Made by a program: the position numbers and the translations under genes | The notes under the pieces: model-generated | Seen by the model: the letters and a program-made list of their open reading frames with translations, nothing else | What the model was told of the DNA's origin: nothing | Database searches by the model: none | Part shown: positions 9,539 to 20,264 of the stretch, in pieces | How the letters are laid out: each line of letters opens with the position of its first letter | How positions within the stretch are numbered: the first letter of the stretch is position 1 | Assembly (NCBI GenBank): GCA_003427395.1 | Contig: BFEA01000038.1 | Span: 3,391,818 to 3,437,523 of the forward strand | Direction: 5' to 3' | Source: Chara braunii | Lineage: Eukaryota; Streptophyta; Charophyceae; Charales; Characeae | Length of the DNA: 45,706 nt

Positions 9539-11956
9539 GTGACGTCCTCCGTCCCACCGATGGCTCATTTGGCATCGACCATTCGTCTGCCAACCCCTCC
9601 TCCGGTGACGCACATCCCACCGGACAATCTCCAGGCGTCGCAGTCTACTCCGCCTGCCCCCCTCCCGACGACGTTCCCTATTCCGTCGGATGAACCCTCC
9701 ACTGCCACGTGTTCTTCCACCCTCCTCCCTAACCCATCCGCCACCACTTTCACAGATCTTGTTGAGGAACGAGCCCGGCATGATCGGCTCATTAGGCTAG
9801 GCCTCGAGCAATGCCGCCTCAACACTATGATCTCCTTTGCTTGTGCCGGATCCGCACAGTTCCAACTCAAGTTCATTCTCGTTTCCCTCGGTGCATCGAC
9901 GGTGAAGTTTCGGGCCCTCCGTGATATTGGCGCCACCGACAACTTCATCACCAACGCCTGTGTCCACAAAGCCGACTTACCTCCCACCGACTATGACTCC
10001 CCGATCACTATCCGCCTAGGGGATAGGGACTCAACCGTCGTCGTCGATCGCACGGTCCCCGAGACCACCATGACTGTCGGCCCCCTTCGCAGTCAGGTCT
10101 CCTTTGATGTCATGCACCTTATGTGCGACATCGTCCTAGGGACCCCGTGGCTTGACCGTTACATGCCCTACTCATTCCACCCCTCCTTTGTCCACCTCAC
10201 CAACCCTCCCGACTCTCCCGTTGACATCCCCTACCTTCTTCCCCCTTCCACCCCACCCCCCATCTCCCCACATCAATTCCTCCACATGTCCCACGAACAC
10301 CCTGACTCCGCTTACTATTGCCTTGTCATCGACCGCGAGTGTCCCCAGGACTTGCTTCCAACGGACAAACCCGACCAAGATCCTCCTTCTGATCCCCACA
10401 TCACCGCCCTCCTCTCCGAATTCAAAGATGTCTTCCTCAAGTCCTTGCCCGCCGGTCTACCTCCCGATCGTGGTGTATCCCACACCATTGATCTCGAGCC
10501 CGGCCACCCTCCTCCTTGTCACCCCCCGTACCAGCTCTCCGTCCCCGAGGCCGAAGAGATGAAGCAACAACTTAATGAACTCCTTGAGAAAGGATTCATT
10601 AAGCCTAGCTCCTCCCCCTTCGGAACCAGCTGTCTCTTCGTTAAGAAGAACGACACCTCGGAACTTCGCATGTGCACAGACTACCGTGCCCTGAACCGGA
10701 TCACGATCAAGAACAAGTACCCACTCCCTCGCATATCCGAGCTTCTTGATCGCCTCCGTGGAGCCAAGTATTTCACCAAGATTGATCTCCGCAGTGGCTT
10801 CCACCAGATCCGCATTCGCGAGGAGGACACCCACAAGACCGCCTTTCGCTCTCGCTTCGGGCACTACGAATTCCTCGTGATTCCCTTCGGACTCACCAAT
10901 GCCCCCGCCACATTCCACTCCACCATGAATCACATCTTTCGCGACCTCCTCGAAGTTTGTGTCGTGATCTACCTTTATGATATCCTCGACTTTAGCCCCA
11001 CCTTCGAATCCCACCTCGAACACCTTCGCAAAGTTCTCTCCATCCTTCGAGAACAAAAGTTCTACGCCAAGCTCAACAAGTGTACATTTGTTGCCCCTAG
11101 CATAGAATACCTTGGTCACATTGTCTCGGCCGACGGCATCAGCATGGACCCCAAAAAGGTCTCCGCCCTCGTCGAGTTCCCACCTCCCTCCACCTTGACC
11201 CAGCTTCGTTCATTCATTGGACTCACCAACTATTACCGCCCCTTCATTCAAAACTTCTCCGACGTCTCCTACCCTCTCCATGAGCTCACCCGCGCCACCA
11301 AATCCTTCACATGGACTGAACGTCGCCAAGCCGCTTTTGACAAACTCAAGCAACTCATCACCACCGCCCCCGCCCTCAAGATCGCTGACCCCACTCGCCA
11401 CTTCTTCGTCACCACTGATGCCTTAGACTTTGCCATTGGGGTTGTCCTGTCCCTGCATTTCCCTCCTGACCCCACCGGGATCCCCTCTGTCAAAGATTCC
11501 CCTACTCACTCACAGTCCCCACCCGACGAACACCCCATTGCCTTCGCTAGCAAGAAACTTCTTCCCGCGGAGATGAATTACCCCTCCAACGAGAAGGAAC
11601 TCCTAGCCGTGGTCTACGCCCTCAAAGTCTGGCGCCCGTACCTCGACGGGCAATACTTCACCATCCGCACTGACAACACAGTCGTCTCCTCCATCCTTAC
11701 CAAGAAAGACATCACCCCCCGCCAAGCCCGATGGCTAGACTTCCTTGCCCAGTTCACCTTCACCATCTGCCACACCCCCGACAAAAGCAACCGCGTTGCT
11801 GATGCCCTCTCCCACCGCCCCGACCACAAGCACCCTGAGAAAGTCTACGCTGCCATGACCCACATTCAACTTCTTCACTCGTTACATCGCCGCTACACCC
11901 AAGGTTACCTCTCTTGCCCAGACTTCGCTTCCATTTATTACCAACTCCGACCTTGA
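9539..11956 (+). pseudogene. Chromovirus B protease-RT-RNase H polyprotein (RT catalytic Asp lost)
   Basis: This 805-residue open frame is the longest in the window. Order: Pro/Ser/Thr-rich leader 1-75; protease about 110-205 with D129-I130-G131 in place of D-S/T-G; RT about 340-585 with TDYRALN, FTKIDLRSG (Asp415) and PFGLTNAP; RNase H about 615-760 with Asp627 (TTDALDF), Glu687, Asp712 and Asp755 (RVADALSHR). The RT motif C reads Y478-L-Y-D481 where the family has YLDD, a one-base GAT to TAT change at 10976. The frame ends early (YYQLRP) by a frameshift at about 11945, before integrase. The coding strand is strikingly C-rich. An uninterrupted frame with a dead RT suggests a fairly young loss. 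Confidence 0.9.
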
Positions 11957-12277
11957 CTCAGTCCCTGACTACTCTCTCCATGACAATCTACTCTACATTG
12001 ACACCAAGGGCACTCGCCGACTTTGCATCCCTGACGCACGTGGTCTTCGTACCTAGCTGTTGGCCGAGCACCACGACGCAAGACCGCTGGCCACCTCGGT
12101 TTCCAGAAAACCTTCGACACCATCTCCCGCTACTTCCATTGGCCTTCTCTACTCGCCGACGTCAAAGCATGCATCCGCTCGTGCCCCACCTGTCAGGCCG
12201 TTAATCCCTCGAACCGGGCCAAGCCCGACAAGCTCCAATCACTGCCCATCCCTACCCACCGGTGGCAGTCCATCTCC
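11948..12277 (+). pseudogene. Chromovirus B RNase H-integrase linker and HHCC domain
   Basis: After the frameshift the expected linker is readable as DYSLHDNLLYIDTKG and RRLCIPDARGLR, followed by a TAG at 12056. Then LLAEHHDA is followed by another shift near 12080, and the frame joined to the integrase core reads GHLGFQKTFDTISRYFHWPS and IRSCPTCQAVN. The His pair and the Cys pair of the integrase zinc domain are thus both present but in different frames. The Cys pair is in frame with the downstream core. Confidence 0.8.
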
Positions 12278-13180
12278 ATGGACTTCATGTGCGGCCTCCC
12301 CAAGACCGACCGTGGGCATGATTGCATCTACGTCATTGTTTGTCGTCTGACCAAACACGCCTCCTTCGTTCCTTGTACCATCTCGCACAATGCCAAAGAC
12401 ATCGCCATACTCTTCTTCGATCATGTCGCTCGCCACCACGGTCTCCCCGAGAACATCATCAATGACCGTGATCCCCGCTTCCTATCACAGTTCTGGAAAC
12501 ACCTCTTCCAAGCCTACGGAACCATGCTCAAGTATAGCACTGCATTCCACCCCCAGATCGATGGCCAGACTGAGAAGATGAACGATACTCTCCAAAGAAT
12601 TCTGCGGAAGTATTGTCATCCACACCAACATGACTGGGATCAATTGCTCACAGCCGCCGAGATTGCCTACAACAACGTTGTCTGGCCCTCCACTGGCATG
12701 TCCCCTTTCTACCTCGACCTTGGCTACCATCCCCGCTTGCCCTCTGATTGCTTGCTTCCCTTGCAGCTCAGCCCCTCCACCCCTTGCCCCTCTCTCAATG
12801 AATGGGTAGCAACAATGAACAAACTCCTCAGAGAAGCAATCGAAGCCCTTGAAAGAACACAAGAACAACAAGCCAACAAGACTAAAAAACACAGACGTGA
12901 CGTGTCATTCAAAGTAGGGGACAAAGTCTGGCTTTCTGCCAAACGCTTTGAACCCGAACAAGGCTTGTCCAAGAAACTCTCGAACAAGTGGCTCGGTCCC
13001 TTCCCCATCATTGAACAAACCTCTCCCGTGAATTACAAACTTATGCTTGCACCTGACATGCGTCGCGTCCACCCAGTCTTCCACGTAGAATACCTCAAGG
13101 AATACCACGAATCCCCGCCCCAGTTCGCTGACCGCACTTATCCTAGACCTCCACCAATCATGCTTCCAACAGGCCCATAA
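12278..13180 (+). pseudogene. Chromovirus B integrase core and GPY/F module
   Basis: The 300-residue frame begins at the conserved MDFM. It holds Asp2, Asp63 (NDRD) and Glu99 (DGQTEK), with 35 residues between the last two, so the D,D35E triad is intact. The frame extends upstream without a stop to about 12083. The C-terminal part has WLGPFPIIE (GPY/F module, about residue 243) and RRVHPVFHVEYLKEY, typical of chromoviral integrases. It ends at TAA (13178-13180) immediately before a chromodomain in the same frame. Confidence 0.88.
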
Positions 13181-13366
13181 TTCATAGTCGAGTCAATCAT
13201 AGGACGAAAAACAACTCAAGTATCAGATCACTCGGAACCAATCACCGAATACAAAGTACAATGGACCGGATACCCTGATGAAGAATCAAAATGGGAACCC
13301 CTTGATAATCTCAAGAATGCCATGAAACTTGTTCGTGCCTATGATCGTGCCTACCCTGTATCCTAG
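13181..13366 (+). pseudogene. Chromovirus B chromodomain, separated by one stop codon
   Basis: Directly after the TAA the same frame stays open for 61 codons to TAG (13364-13366). It reads as a canonical chromodomain: VESIIGRKT at the start, EYKVQWTGYPDEESKWEP in the middle and DNLKNAMKLVRAYD at the end. Aromatic residues of the methyl-lysine cage (W and Y in VQWTGYP and the following W) are kept. In chromoviruses the domain is fused to integrase and targets insertion. Here a single ochre codon separates it. Confidence 0.88.
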
Positions 13367-14413
13367 CTATATCCTGGCATAAACCCTAAACCCTCGCTTA
13401 AAACCCTGCTACAACCTGGCAACCCTGCTCTACACACACGCTTGAACCCAGCCCACCCTCCCCTCGACCCTGATTCTTGATGTTTGATATGCCATTGCCC
13501 TCGCCTAGCCTTGTCCCATCTGTCCTCTCCACTACCTTGTCTCCCTTGTTCAATGCTTGTGGACCTGCGTGATGCCGGCAATAAAGGATCTAATGGCAAA
13601 CGCACGAGGATGATGGCCTGCTGCCTCACTGATCATGGAGATTATACAACTGGTTTGGCCACCATGTTGTTTCATCGGCCGGCATCCCGACTCGCGGACT
13701 TACTGGAGCAGCAACCTGTGACATGGATCTTTGCATCAGTCTGCAACTTCCTTGCTTCCAAATCAAACCTCATTGCAGTTCGTGTACCGGACACACCCTA
13801 GCACTTGGACTTTGGATATTTGAACTACTGCTACGCTTCTTGGACTTCCACCTGTTGCAGCCGCTGAGGACCGCTTCTACCACCTACTCCAAGACCTGAT
13901 CAAGACCGCTGATGATCCCCTTTCAAGACACTTGGACACTTTGTTCCTACATGAGATTTTGGCTTCCCACTCCTTCGGACATACCAGCCCCTGCATCCTG
14001 AACAAACACTTTCATTTTTCCTGACAACCCTGTAGAACATCATTAGAAAATCCCTGTTCCCCTAACCATTGTTTCCCTTACTTACTCGAACATCAATAGA
14101 AATTCCATGTTTCCCTGACCATTGTTCCCCTTACCCACTAGAACATCAATAGAAATTCCCTGTTTTCCAGGACATTGTTTCCCCTTACCCAGTAGAACAT
14201 CAATAGAAATCCCCTGTTCCCTGAACATTTCTTAGCTTCCCTGTAGACCTACCCAGTTACATCATACCTTCACCTGTGCAGAACAACTGACAGAATACCC
14301 TGTGACTTGCATCACTCCCCTTCTCCTTTTCGGACCAGTGATCGGCCCCGTCCCGTCCTTCACAGTTCCTTTTTTGTTTCCTTAGGTTTTTGGCAGTCGG
14401 GACGTTGCCTTTC
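13367..14413 (+). other. Chromovirus B 3' non-coding region
   Basis: About 1 kb lies between the chromodomain stop and the polypurine tract. It has only short unsupported frames, pyrimidine-rich sequence and the 53-bp minisatellite at 14030-14230. Such long 3' internal spacers occur in some plant Ty3/gypsy elements. Confidence 0.65.
14030..14230 (+). repeat. 53-bp minisatellite, about 3.7 units
   Basis: Starts of gaacat within the unit fall at 14035, 14088, 14141 and 14195, giving a 53-54 bp period. The unit contains gaacatcaatagaaat, ccctgtt and ccattgtttcccc. It lies inside the 3' internal region of chromovirus B. Confidence 0.9.
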
Positions 14414-14428
14414 AGAGGGAGGGGATAG
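14414..14428 (+). other. Polypurine tract of chromovirus B
   Basis: agagggaggggatag directly precedes the TGTTAC that begins the 3' LTR. This is the expected plus-strand primer site for a Ty3/gypsy element. Confidence 0.8.
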
Positions 14429-14923
14429 TGTTACGGACTCCGCTAGGGCTCGACCCCTGGTCTATTTTGTTGCTGTTTTTGCCACATCCCGTTTTTGGCC
14501 TGGCACCCTATTTCCAACCCCCTCCTTTGGTACTGTCGGATGTTGGACAACTGGCGCCATGCTACAATTCGGGCGCCACTTTCAAATACCGCATTTTTCA
14601 GTTCTGCCCTCGGGGCTTTTGCAGAGATCCCTCTGGTACCGTACGTGTCACCAACACTTATACCGGTTCCCCGTACAGTACGGGTGACCAGTCTCGTACC
14701 AGTTTCAGTTGTTGTACTCGTACTCAATGGGACTTGCTCCTGTTTTCGGCATTCGAAATCCAAAACTTCGACTTTGTGTCCTTGCCACTGTGTCTGCGTC
14801 CGACCCTGAGTCGTGTCGAGTGAGTGAGTGAGTGAGTGAGTGTGTGTGTGTGCTCTCACTCTCTCCCTTTCTCTCCCCTCTCCCTCGGCTCTCCCTGTCT
14901 CCCTCAGCCTCGTGCTCGTCACA
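14429..14923 (+). repeat. 3' LTR of chromovirus B
   Basis: The LTR starts TGTTACGGAC right after the polypurine tract and is proposed to end at ...CGTCACA (14918-14923), giving about 495 bp and near-inverted termini (TGTTAC versus GTCACA). It carries a (gagt)n/(gt)n microsatellite at about 14818-14850 and a pyrimidine-rich end. No 5' partner LTR is in the window, so the right boundary is inferred from the TG...CA rule only. Confidence 0.7.
14818..14850 (+). repeat. (GAGT)n(GT)n microsatellite in LTR
   Basis: Tandem gagt units change into gt units and then a ct-rich run. It is a simple-sequence expansion inside the LTR of element B. Confidence 0.9.
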
Positions 14924-15265
14924 CATATGCCCAATGAAGAGAGAAGTAGTTGTGCAACATGTTCGTGTATAACTAAGGCAAAGGGTTGAGCATTGTTTCT
15001 AAAGATGAATGACCTGACTCAATGCCCTATTGAAGATGGGGTAAAGGGTTAATCACTTGAAGGTTCAACCAACTACTTGGATGAAAGACAACTTGGGATT
15101 TTGGTGAGAGACTTATCATTGTTGTATGTGTTTGTTTGATTGTAAGCCTAGTCTGAGTTATCTTTTGATAGGTAGTTGCTTTAGATGTTCGTCGTGTGCT
15201 GGAGCTATATGAGTTAGTTCAATTTCTGCATTTCGAAGTTCAGTTTACTTTTCACATTTGACTTT
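14924..15265. other. AT-rich flank, no gene
   Basis: Low-complexity AT-rich sequence with two similar short blocks (gcaaagggttgagcatt at about 14979 and gtaaagggttaatcact at about 15041). It leads into the palindromic array. No coding or RNA feature is seen. Confidence 0.55.
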
Positions 15266-15830
15266 GTATAAATTTTGGAAAGGCACTTTCGCTAAGGGAA
15301 GTGCTGCCAAATTTTCTACAAATCCAATGAGTTAGTCAATTTTTGTCTTTACAAATTCGACTTTGTCTTAATCTCATATCTGACTTAGTGAAAATATGGG
15401 AAGCATACTTTTCTAGGGGAAGTGTTGCCCAAATTTTCGCTAAATCAGGAAGTTAGACAAAATTTGACTTCGTGAAGTCAAAATTATTTTTAGAATTTAT
15501 ATATAGCTTTGTACAAATTTTGGAAAGGCACTTTTGCTAGAGGGAGTGCTACCAAAATTTTTACAAATCTGGATTAGTTGAATTTTGCCTAAGCAGAGTT
15601 CAAGTTTTGTCTTTGAGTTAATATCTGGCTTAGTGTAAATTTGGGAAGCCTACTTTTCTAACGGGAGTGCTTCCAAATTTCTTACTAAATCAGGGAGTTG
15701 GACAAAATTTGACTCTGTAAAGTCAAAAGTCATTCTTTAATCCTATATCGAGCTTAGTAGAAATTATGAAAAAACACTTTCTCTAGAGCGAGTGCTGTCG
15801 AAATTTTTCTAGTTTCAAGGAGTTAGATTA
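15266..15830 (+). repeat. Five-monomer palindromic tandem array (122-124 bp period)
   Basis: Equivalent positions (gta/gtg before the left arm) fall at 15266, 15388, 15511, 15633 and 15757. Each monomer has an imperfect palindrome: a left arm like aaattttgg...cactt, a loop of about 10 nt, and a right arm like agtgct..ccaaaattt. Monomers 1 and 3, and 2 and 4, are most alike, so a two-monomer unit of about 245 bp was probably duplicated. Between monomers 2 and 3 a second palindrome (tttgacttcgtgaagtcaaa) occurs. No coding sequence is present. Confidence 0.88.
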
Positions 15831-17164
15831 TATGTGGAAGGAAAAACTTTGACAATTTATAAGAAGTTGGAGTGAAATGTGAAATGGGGTTTTATTCTCC
15901 ATCAACTTCAGTATAGTTTGGGGACTGGCATGTGCTGTGTTACAGACCCTCTTTGGTTCCTTCGATTCAAGATATGCCTAGTTTCAGTTAGATCCTACGA
16001 GGATCGTCCTCCGTTGTCTTTTGATAACAGGTCAGTTTACAACTTAACTCCAACTCATTCTCGCAACTCAACCTAAGGCCTTAGCCCCCGTGGGTTGAAA
16101 TGCTTCTTTGGGTTGTTCCCCATACTCTTATTAAATGGCCATTTATAAAAGATTGAGTGTTTTCTTCTTGAAGGTTGGGAAAAGGGTGAGGTTTGTGTGA
16201 ATAAGGCAAAGGGCGTGAATGCAGAGAGTGGTTGAGGTTGACCCTGTGTAGTGCATGGTCTGTCGATGTTGAATCTTTGGTGTGATTGCAGGTATGTTTT
16301 GTGAATTGAAGTCCGGATTTGATCTTGCTTGCGATCGTATGTATATTCGAAAGGAAGTCACACTGTGATTGTGAAAGTGATCGCCTCGTGTCAAATTTCC
16401 CTGCACAACTATATTTTATATATCCGAACGGTCTACTTTAACCGTGTGTAAGGAGTGAGATGATTCGTATTGAGGAAGAAAAAAAATCCCTTTTATTCTT
16501 GCTTTTTAGATTTTTGAAGTTGGACGTTGAGGTCCATGGTGACTATCAAAGTCAAACCCCTTGACGTGTTTCCAGACCTCCGAAGATGAAGCCCCGCTCC
16601 TAGGGTCAAAGGCGTTTCGCCGCCACAAAGGGCCAAAGTCTGCCTCCCACCCCTCCGCGCAGGGTGCAGAAGGGGGGAGGTATCTAGCATTAAGAGAATA
16701 ACCTCCAAAACGCGTGTCAATCGACACTTGAGTGTCATAGATGATCCTCGAAATCATTGAGGACCATGTGGTCATGGATACCACATAATACGTCATCATT
16801 GCGGCTGCTTACGTATTCATGCACTGCTGGCCGATATGACATGGCCTAGGTCGTCGTGACATTTATTCTGAGTCTCGCACAAGAAACTCGTTTATTTCTC
16901 TCGTCAAAATGTTATGGGTCGGACACGGAAAAGCGACTAGGCGCGATTTATGTATGAAGCTTGGTTTATTTTTTTCAAGAGTATCGCGTGGTTAGATGGA
17001 CCGTCCTAGTTGACCGGTGCAGAGTCGCGCTTGGGAGATCAGCCCCCAGAGCGTCGGCTCACGTACGGGTTCGATTAAGACGTTCGACCACGCGTACCCC
17101 CTATGCTACAGTGTACGAGAAACGCCCTCAGTTGCATTGGAGCAGCTTTCGCACGTGGTTCGGT
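15831..17164. other. Intergenic, no gene recognised
   Basis: Short frames on both strands (for example 16506-16799 minus) match nothing I know and lack conserved motifs. I see no promoter, RNA gene or repeat boundary of note. The composition changes from AT-rich to mixed near 16500. Confidence 0.5.
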
Positions 17165-17320
17165 AGTTGGGCAGGGATACACCTGTCCAAGGGTGGTGAC
17201 AACCCCTTGGGCAGAGGTAAGTTGTGCCTTGCGTGACACCTATCCTATCGTAGGGCTTCGCAAAAGGTGCAGTTGACGCACTCGACCGGAGCGGCGAAAG
17301 CTCCCTTGCAAAAAAGTTAT
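17165..17320 (-). repeat. Dispersed coding-like repeat, copy 1
   Basis: The minus strand here aligns by eye with 38520-38670 on the plus strand: CCCTACGA.AGGATAGGT, GGCACAACTT.CCT, AAGGGGnTTCACCACCCTT and GTATCC all recur in order. Both can be read in a frame containing PYDRIG, then a cysteine or leucine segment, then HHP. Shared frame and in-order blocks suggest decay from a protein-coding transposable element. The protein family is not recognised. Confidence 0.6.
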
Positions 17321-18339
17321 GCAAAATCCTGCGTGACAACGTGCAAAGACGACACCGAGGTCTCGCATTGGGAGTGGAAAGACTACAAAGCTCTAGCGGA
17401 GAGGCGCGAGCAAGGCAACACCAACAACGAGAAGGGTAGCTGCTGCATTGGTGTTGCCATGCGGGAAGGATAGTGGTCATGTCGTGGACAGAGAGACAAA
17501 GATGACGAGCTCCAGGGGTCAGGCGAGAACAAGGTGGTTGACGTGAGGTCGATAGAATCAGCCACAAGGAGGAATAAGGAGACATCAACACGAGGAAGGC
17601 AGCAACATCGAGTCATCATCACGCAACGACCAAACAAACGGATGGAAGTTTGCATGCTAAGTCACGGCGGCATAGGCTGGATAGGGCGTGGGAACGGTAT
17701 TAAGGTGTAAAACCTTGGGGGGGGAGGTGGTGCATGGACTGGGAGTCGGAAGCACTAAAGTTGGCAGGTGGTGGAGCAGGGTGGCGAGGGGAGGGTGTAT
17801 AGGTGACAGGCGACAAACATTCCCCGATGGGGGATAAAGGAAATCAAAGGGCCGCGTGCCACGTGGGGAAAGTCGGAGGGTGAGGAGCGGAGCGAAATAG
17901 GATAGCGAGGTGTGACGGTAGAGGGGGATAACAGAAGAGGCGAGAGGGTGTGGGTTAAATAAGCAAAGGAGGGAGGCTTGGAAGGGGCTGTGTGTATGTT
18001 TGGTGACTGCGATGAGGGAGTGGCAGCAAGTCAAACACCAGGATAGGTGGTCCGCATGTACGGTCAGATTGTTCATCTCCCCTGACCCAGTTCCTTGCCC
18101 CTGCCCTGTTGCGTCGTGCTCACCCTCGCCTCCCCCCTCCCACCCCACAGCCAAATCTGGTTCAAGAAAGAATCAACACTTAGTAATTTCAATGTAATGG
18201 GAACCCTGTTGTATAAAACAAATCGAAGACGAAATCTACAGAAGAAAAGGAATCGAGAACTGACAAACGAGTCAATATCAATAACGGGATTCTGAGGTGG
18301 AATCCATAGGATAAAGAGGAATTCAGAACTGGACAACTA
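17321..18339. other. Intergenic, no gene recognised
   Basis: G-rich on the plus strand. A 165-residue minus frame at 17657-18154 is open mainly because of composition (Pro/Ser/Thr/Leu-rich, no motif). Nothing else is supported. Confidence 0.5.
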
Positions 18340-18476
18340 TTTTTTTTTTGTTTTTTTTTAACTCATCCCCGTCGGTGTTAGTGGTGCTGATACGAGCAGT
18401 CACCACTAGCACCCAGGGAGAGGCTCCATCTATTGGTGGGGAGCATCACCTGCTGGAAATCGGGTCCAACGTCCCT
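18340..18476 (-). repeat. LINE copy 2 3' tail: hairpin, second stem, poly(A)
   Basis: On the minus strand the order is AGGGAC, then the hairpin GTTGGACCCGATTTCCAGC (18452-18470), AGGTGATGCTCCCC, CACCAATAGATGGAGC (second stem GCTCC/GGAGC), about 70 nt of spacer and a poly(A) of about 20 nt (T-tract at 18340-18359). It directly continues from LINE coding remnants, tying the tail to the LINE family. Confidence 0.8.
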
Positions 18477-19482
18477 TATACAGACTGAATTTGGAGTACA
18501 TCCGAAAAAAATGTGGGGGATTCCTGCCAGCATTGATTACCCTAAGAACCAGGGGATTCACTAAGCAGGACATTGGGAGGAAGGGGGAACCTCTTCACCC
18601 TGAACCCGGCGCCAGATACACTGCTACACTCCCCCCCCTTGCCAGCCCCGGTCCCACATCAGTGTTAATGATAAGTTGCATGGAATGATAAGTACGTTGG
18701 ACAATCAAAACACCTAAGGCGTCACCTCTTCAGTTTATGCCAGACTGATAGATCCCTCGTTTTTCCTAGCGGCTACATCCTACTTCTTTTGAATACCCGC
18801 CGATACCTTCAGTGTCCTGTTTGTTGACCCACTGGTTCCTTACTCGGTCCCATCAGCCTATGGGCCTATAGTCTTGCTCACTCTGCTCACTATGCTCTGT
18901 ACCATTGCAGATCGACCATTGCCAGTTGGTGGGGTGGGAAGGGATCGGGAAATTATGTGGATGGTCGCAACGAAATCACTTGGCCCACCGTAGTCCAGTC
19001 TCTGAAGCAAATACAGTACTCTTCTGAATTCTCCCTGGTTACACTCTGGCGCAGACCTGCCATCCCATCGGACGAATGTGATCCAGCCCTCGTCCTCACT
19101 GCCCAACCAATCCCCAAAGAATTGATGAATTGCTTGTGTTATGTCCTTTGATGAGTGAAATAGCTCAAGTTGGTTTTTAACTTTTTGCCACTGTTCCATG
19201 AGTTCTTGTTGAATATATTGTTATATCATGTCCGTTATCTTTTCTCAAGCTATGCGGACCCCCTCGATATCATGCATACAACGTTTTCTCCAGAGGGCCC
19301 ACATGACTGCTCTCCTTCCTAACTTGAACATGTTGTTTTCAAAAATGTTGTCAGTGGGGGAGGAGCATGCCTCGCATAATATGGCCCTCCAATCCCATGG
19401 CCATTTGGACCTCTTGCTCATCAGTGTCCATATCCTATCCCACCATCGCCATGTGATCACAACCCCCGGACACTGTTGAACA
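18477..19482 (-). pseudogene. 5'-truncated LINE copy 2, ORF2 C-terminal end
   Basis: The minus-strand frames at 19245-19460 and 18858-19199 match the C-terminal end of LINE copy 3 (44330-44762). WRWWDRIWTLMSKRS with WPWDWRAILCE parallels WRRWDRIW...WPWDWRALLCE; NMFKLGRRAVMWALWRKRC parallels NMFKIGRRAIIWTLWRKRC; KDITQAIHQFFGDWLGS parallels KDITQAIEQFSRDWLGS. Homology ends near 19482, inside the zf-RVT region, so the copy is 5'-truncated, as is usual for target-primed reverse transcription. Several frame changes are present. No clear target-site duplication was found. Confidence 0.85.
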
Positions 19483-20100
19483 ACGATTTATCACCAATAA
19501 CGAAAGTAAAGATCAATCACAGGTTGGACAACGACGAGGAAAGATGAGGCCCGGGAACAGAAAACAGACTGAAGCTCTCCTGTTCTATAAGGGAGCAATG
19601 CGCCACATGGAGCAGGCCTTGTTTAACAAACCGATGGGCAGGGTAGGGCATGCAGACAACAAGATGGGGCTGCCTCCTCGAGCGCCCAGGAGGGGGGCGC
19701 AGAACCAAAAACCTCCTTGATGGAGGTGGACGAGATGCAGGAAGGAGGCACCCTTACAGCCACCACTACCCCTTCAACCCACAACCATGGAACCCAGCAG
19801 GATCCACTATGGCACAGCTAGCGCTCTCATGGGCCGAGAGAGCCCATTCCTCGTTGAAGGTCAAATCATTGGTCATCAAACGGGAGCAGGTGGGGTCCCT
19901 TTCAGTGGAGTTGCAAGTTCCATTGGCGCATCTCCCCCCTGCGAGGGCCTTCTTCCTCTCTCACTTTTTCTTCTCTCCTCTGAATCCACGGTGGTAGGTC
20001 AAGGAGGGGAGAAAGTAATGATTAGAGCCAAAGGCACTGGTTTACCAAGGAGATTTTTATGAATTCATTTGCATTTCATTTATTGTAGATATCTAAATAC
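19483..20100. other. Intergenic, no gene recognised
   Basis: Unassigned sequence between two minus-strand retroelement ends. Plus frames at 19650-19997 and 19787-20062 overlap in different phases without motifs. No repeat or RNA feature is seen. Confidence 0.5.
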
Positions 20101-20264
20101 TTTTTTTTTTTTTTTTTTTTTTTTAGCAGTGTAGCTCCGATCTATTGGTGGGGAGCAGCGCCTGCTGGAAACCGGGTCTAGTGTCCCATAGTACATTCAG
20201 CAGCTGGAAACCGGGTTCAGTGTCCCATAGTTCATAAATAGCTGGAAACCAGGTCCAGCATCCC
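20101..20264 (-). repeat. Retroelement 3' tail with three hairpin modules
   Basis: On the minus strand three copies of the hairpin (20241-20259, 20203-20221, 20164-20182; spacing 38-39 bp, each after gggac/gggat-like sequence and separated by tatggg-like spacers) are followed by CAGGCGCTGCTCCCCACCAA, TAGATCGGAGC and a 24-nt poly(A) (T-tract 20101-20124). The first-encountered hairpin is a perfect 6-bp stem; the others have one or two mismatches. The upstream body is not recognisable as LINE coding sequence. Confidence 0.8.

Noticed and set aside
10457-11119. 220-residue minus-strand frame inside chromovirus B
   Set aside because: It is a shadow of the RT frame produced by the C-rich, stop-poor composition of the coding strand.
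15266-15830. CRISPR-like regular array
   Set aside because: The repeats are long, diverged, palindromic monomers with no unique spacers, in a eukaryotic retroelement context.
16998-17085. tRNA-like sequence with a gggttcgatt B-box-like motif
   Set aside because: The flanking bases of the motif do not form a T stem, and no acceptor or anticodon stem fits, so it is not a tRNA gene.
17657-18154. 165-residue minus-strand protein
   Set aside because: It is Pro/Ser/Thr/Leu-rich through base composition, lacks motifs and has no conserved start or neighbours.
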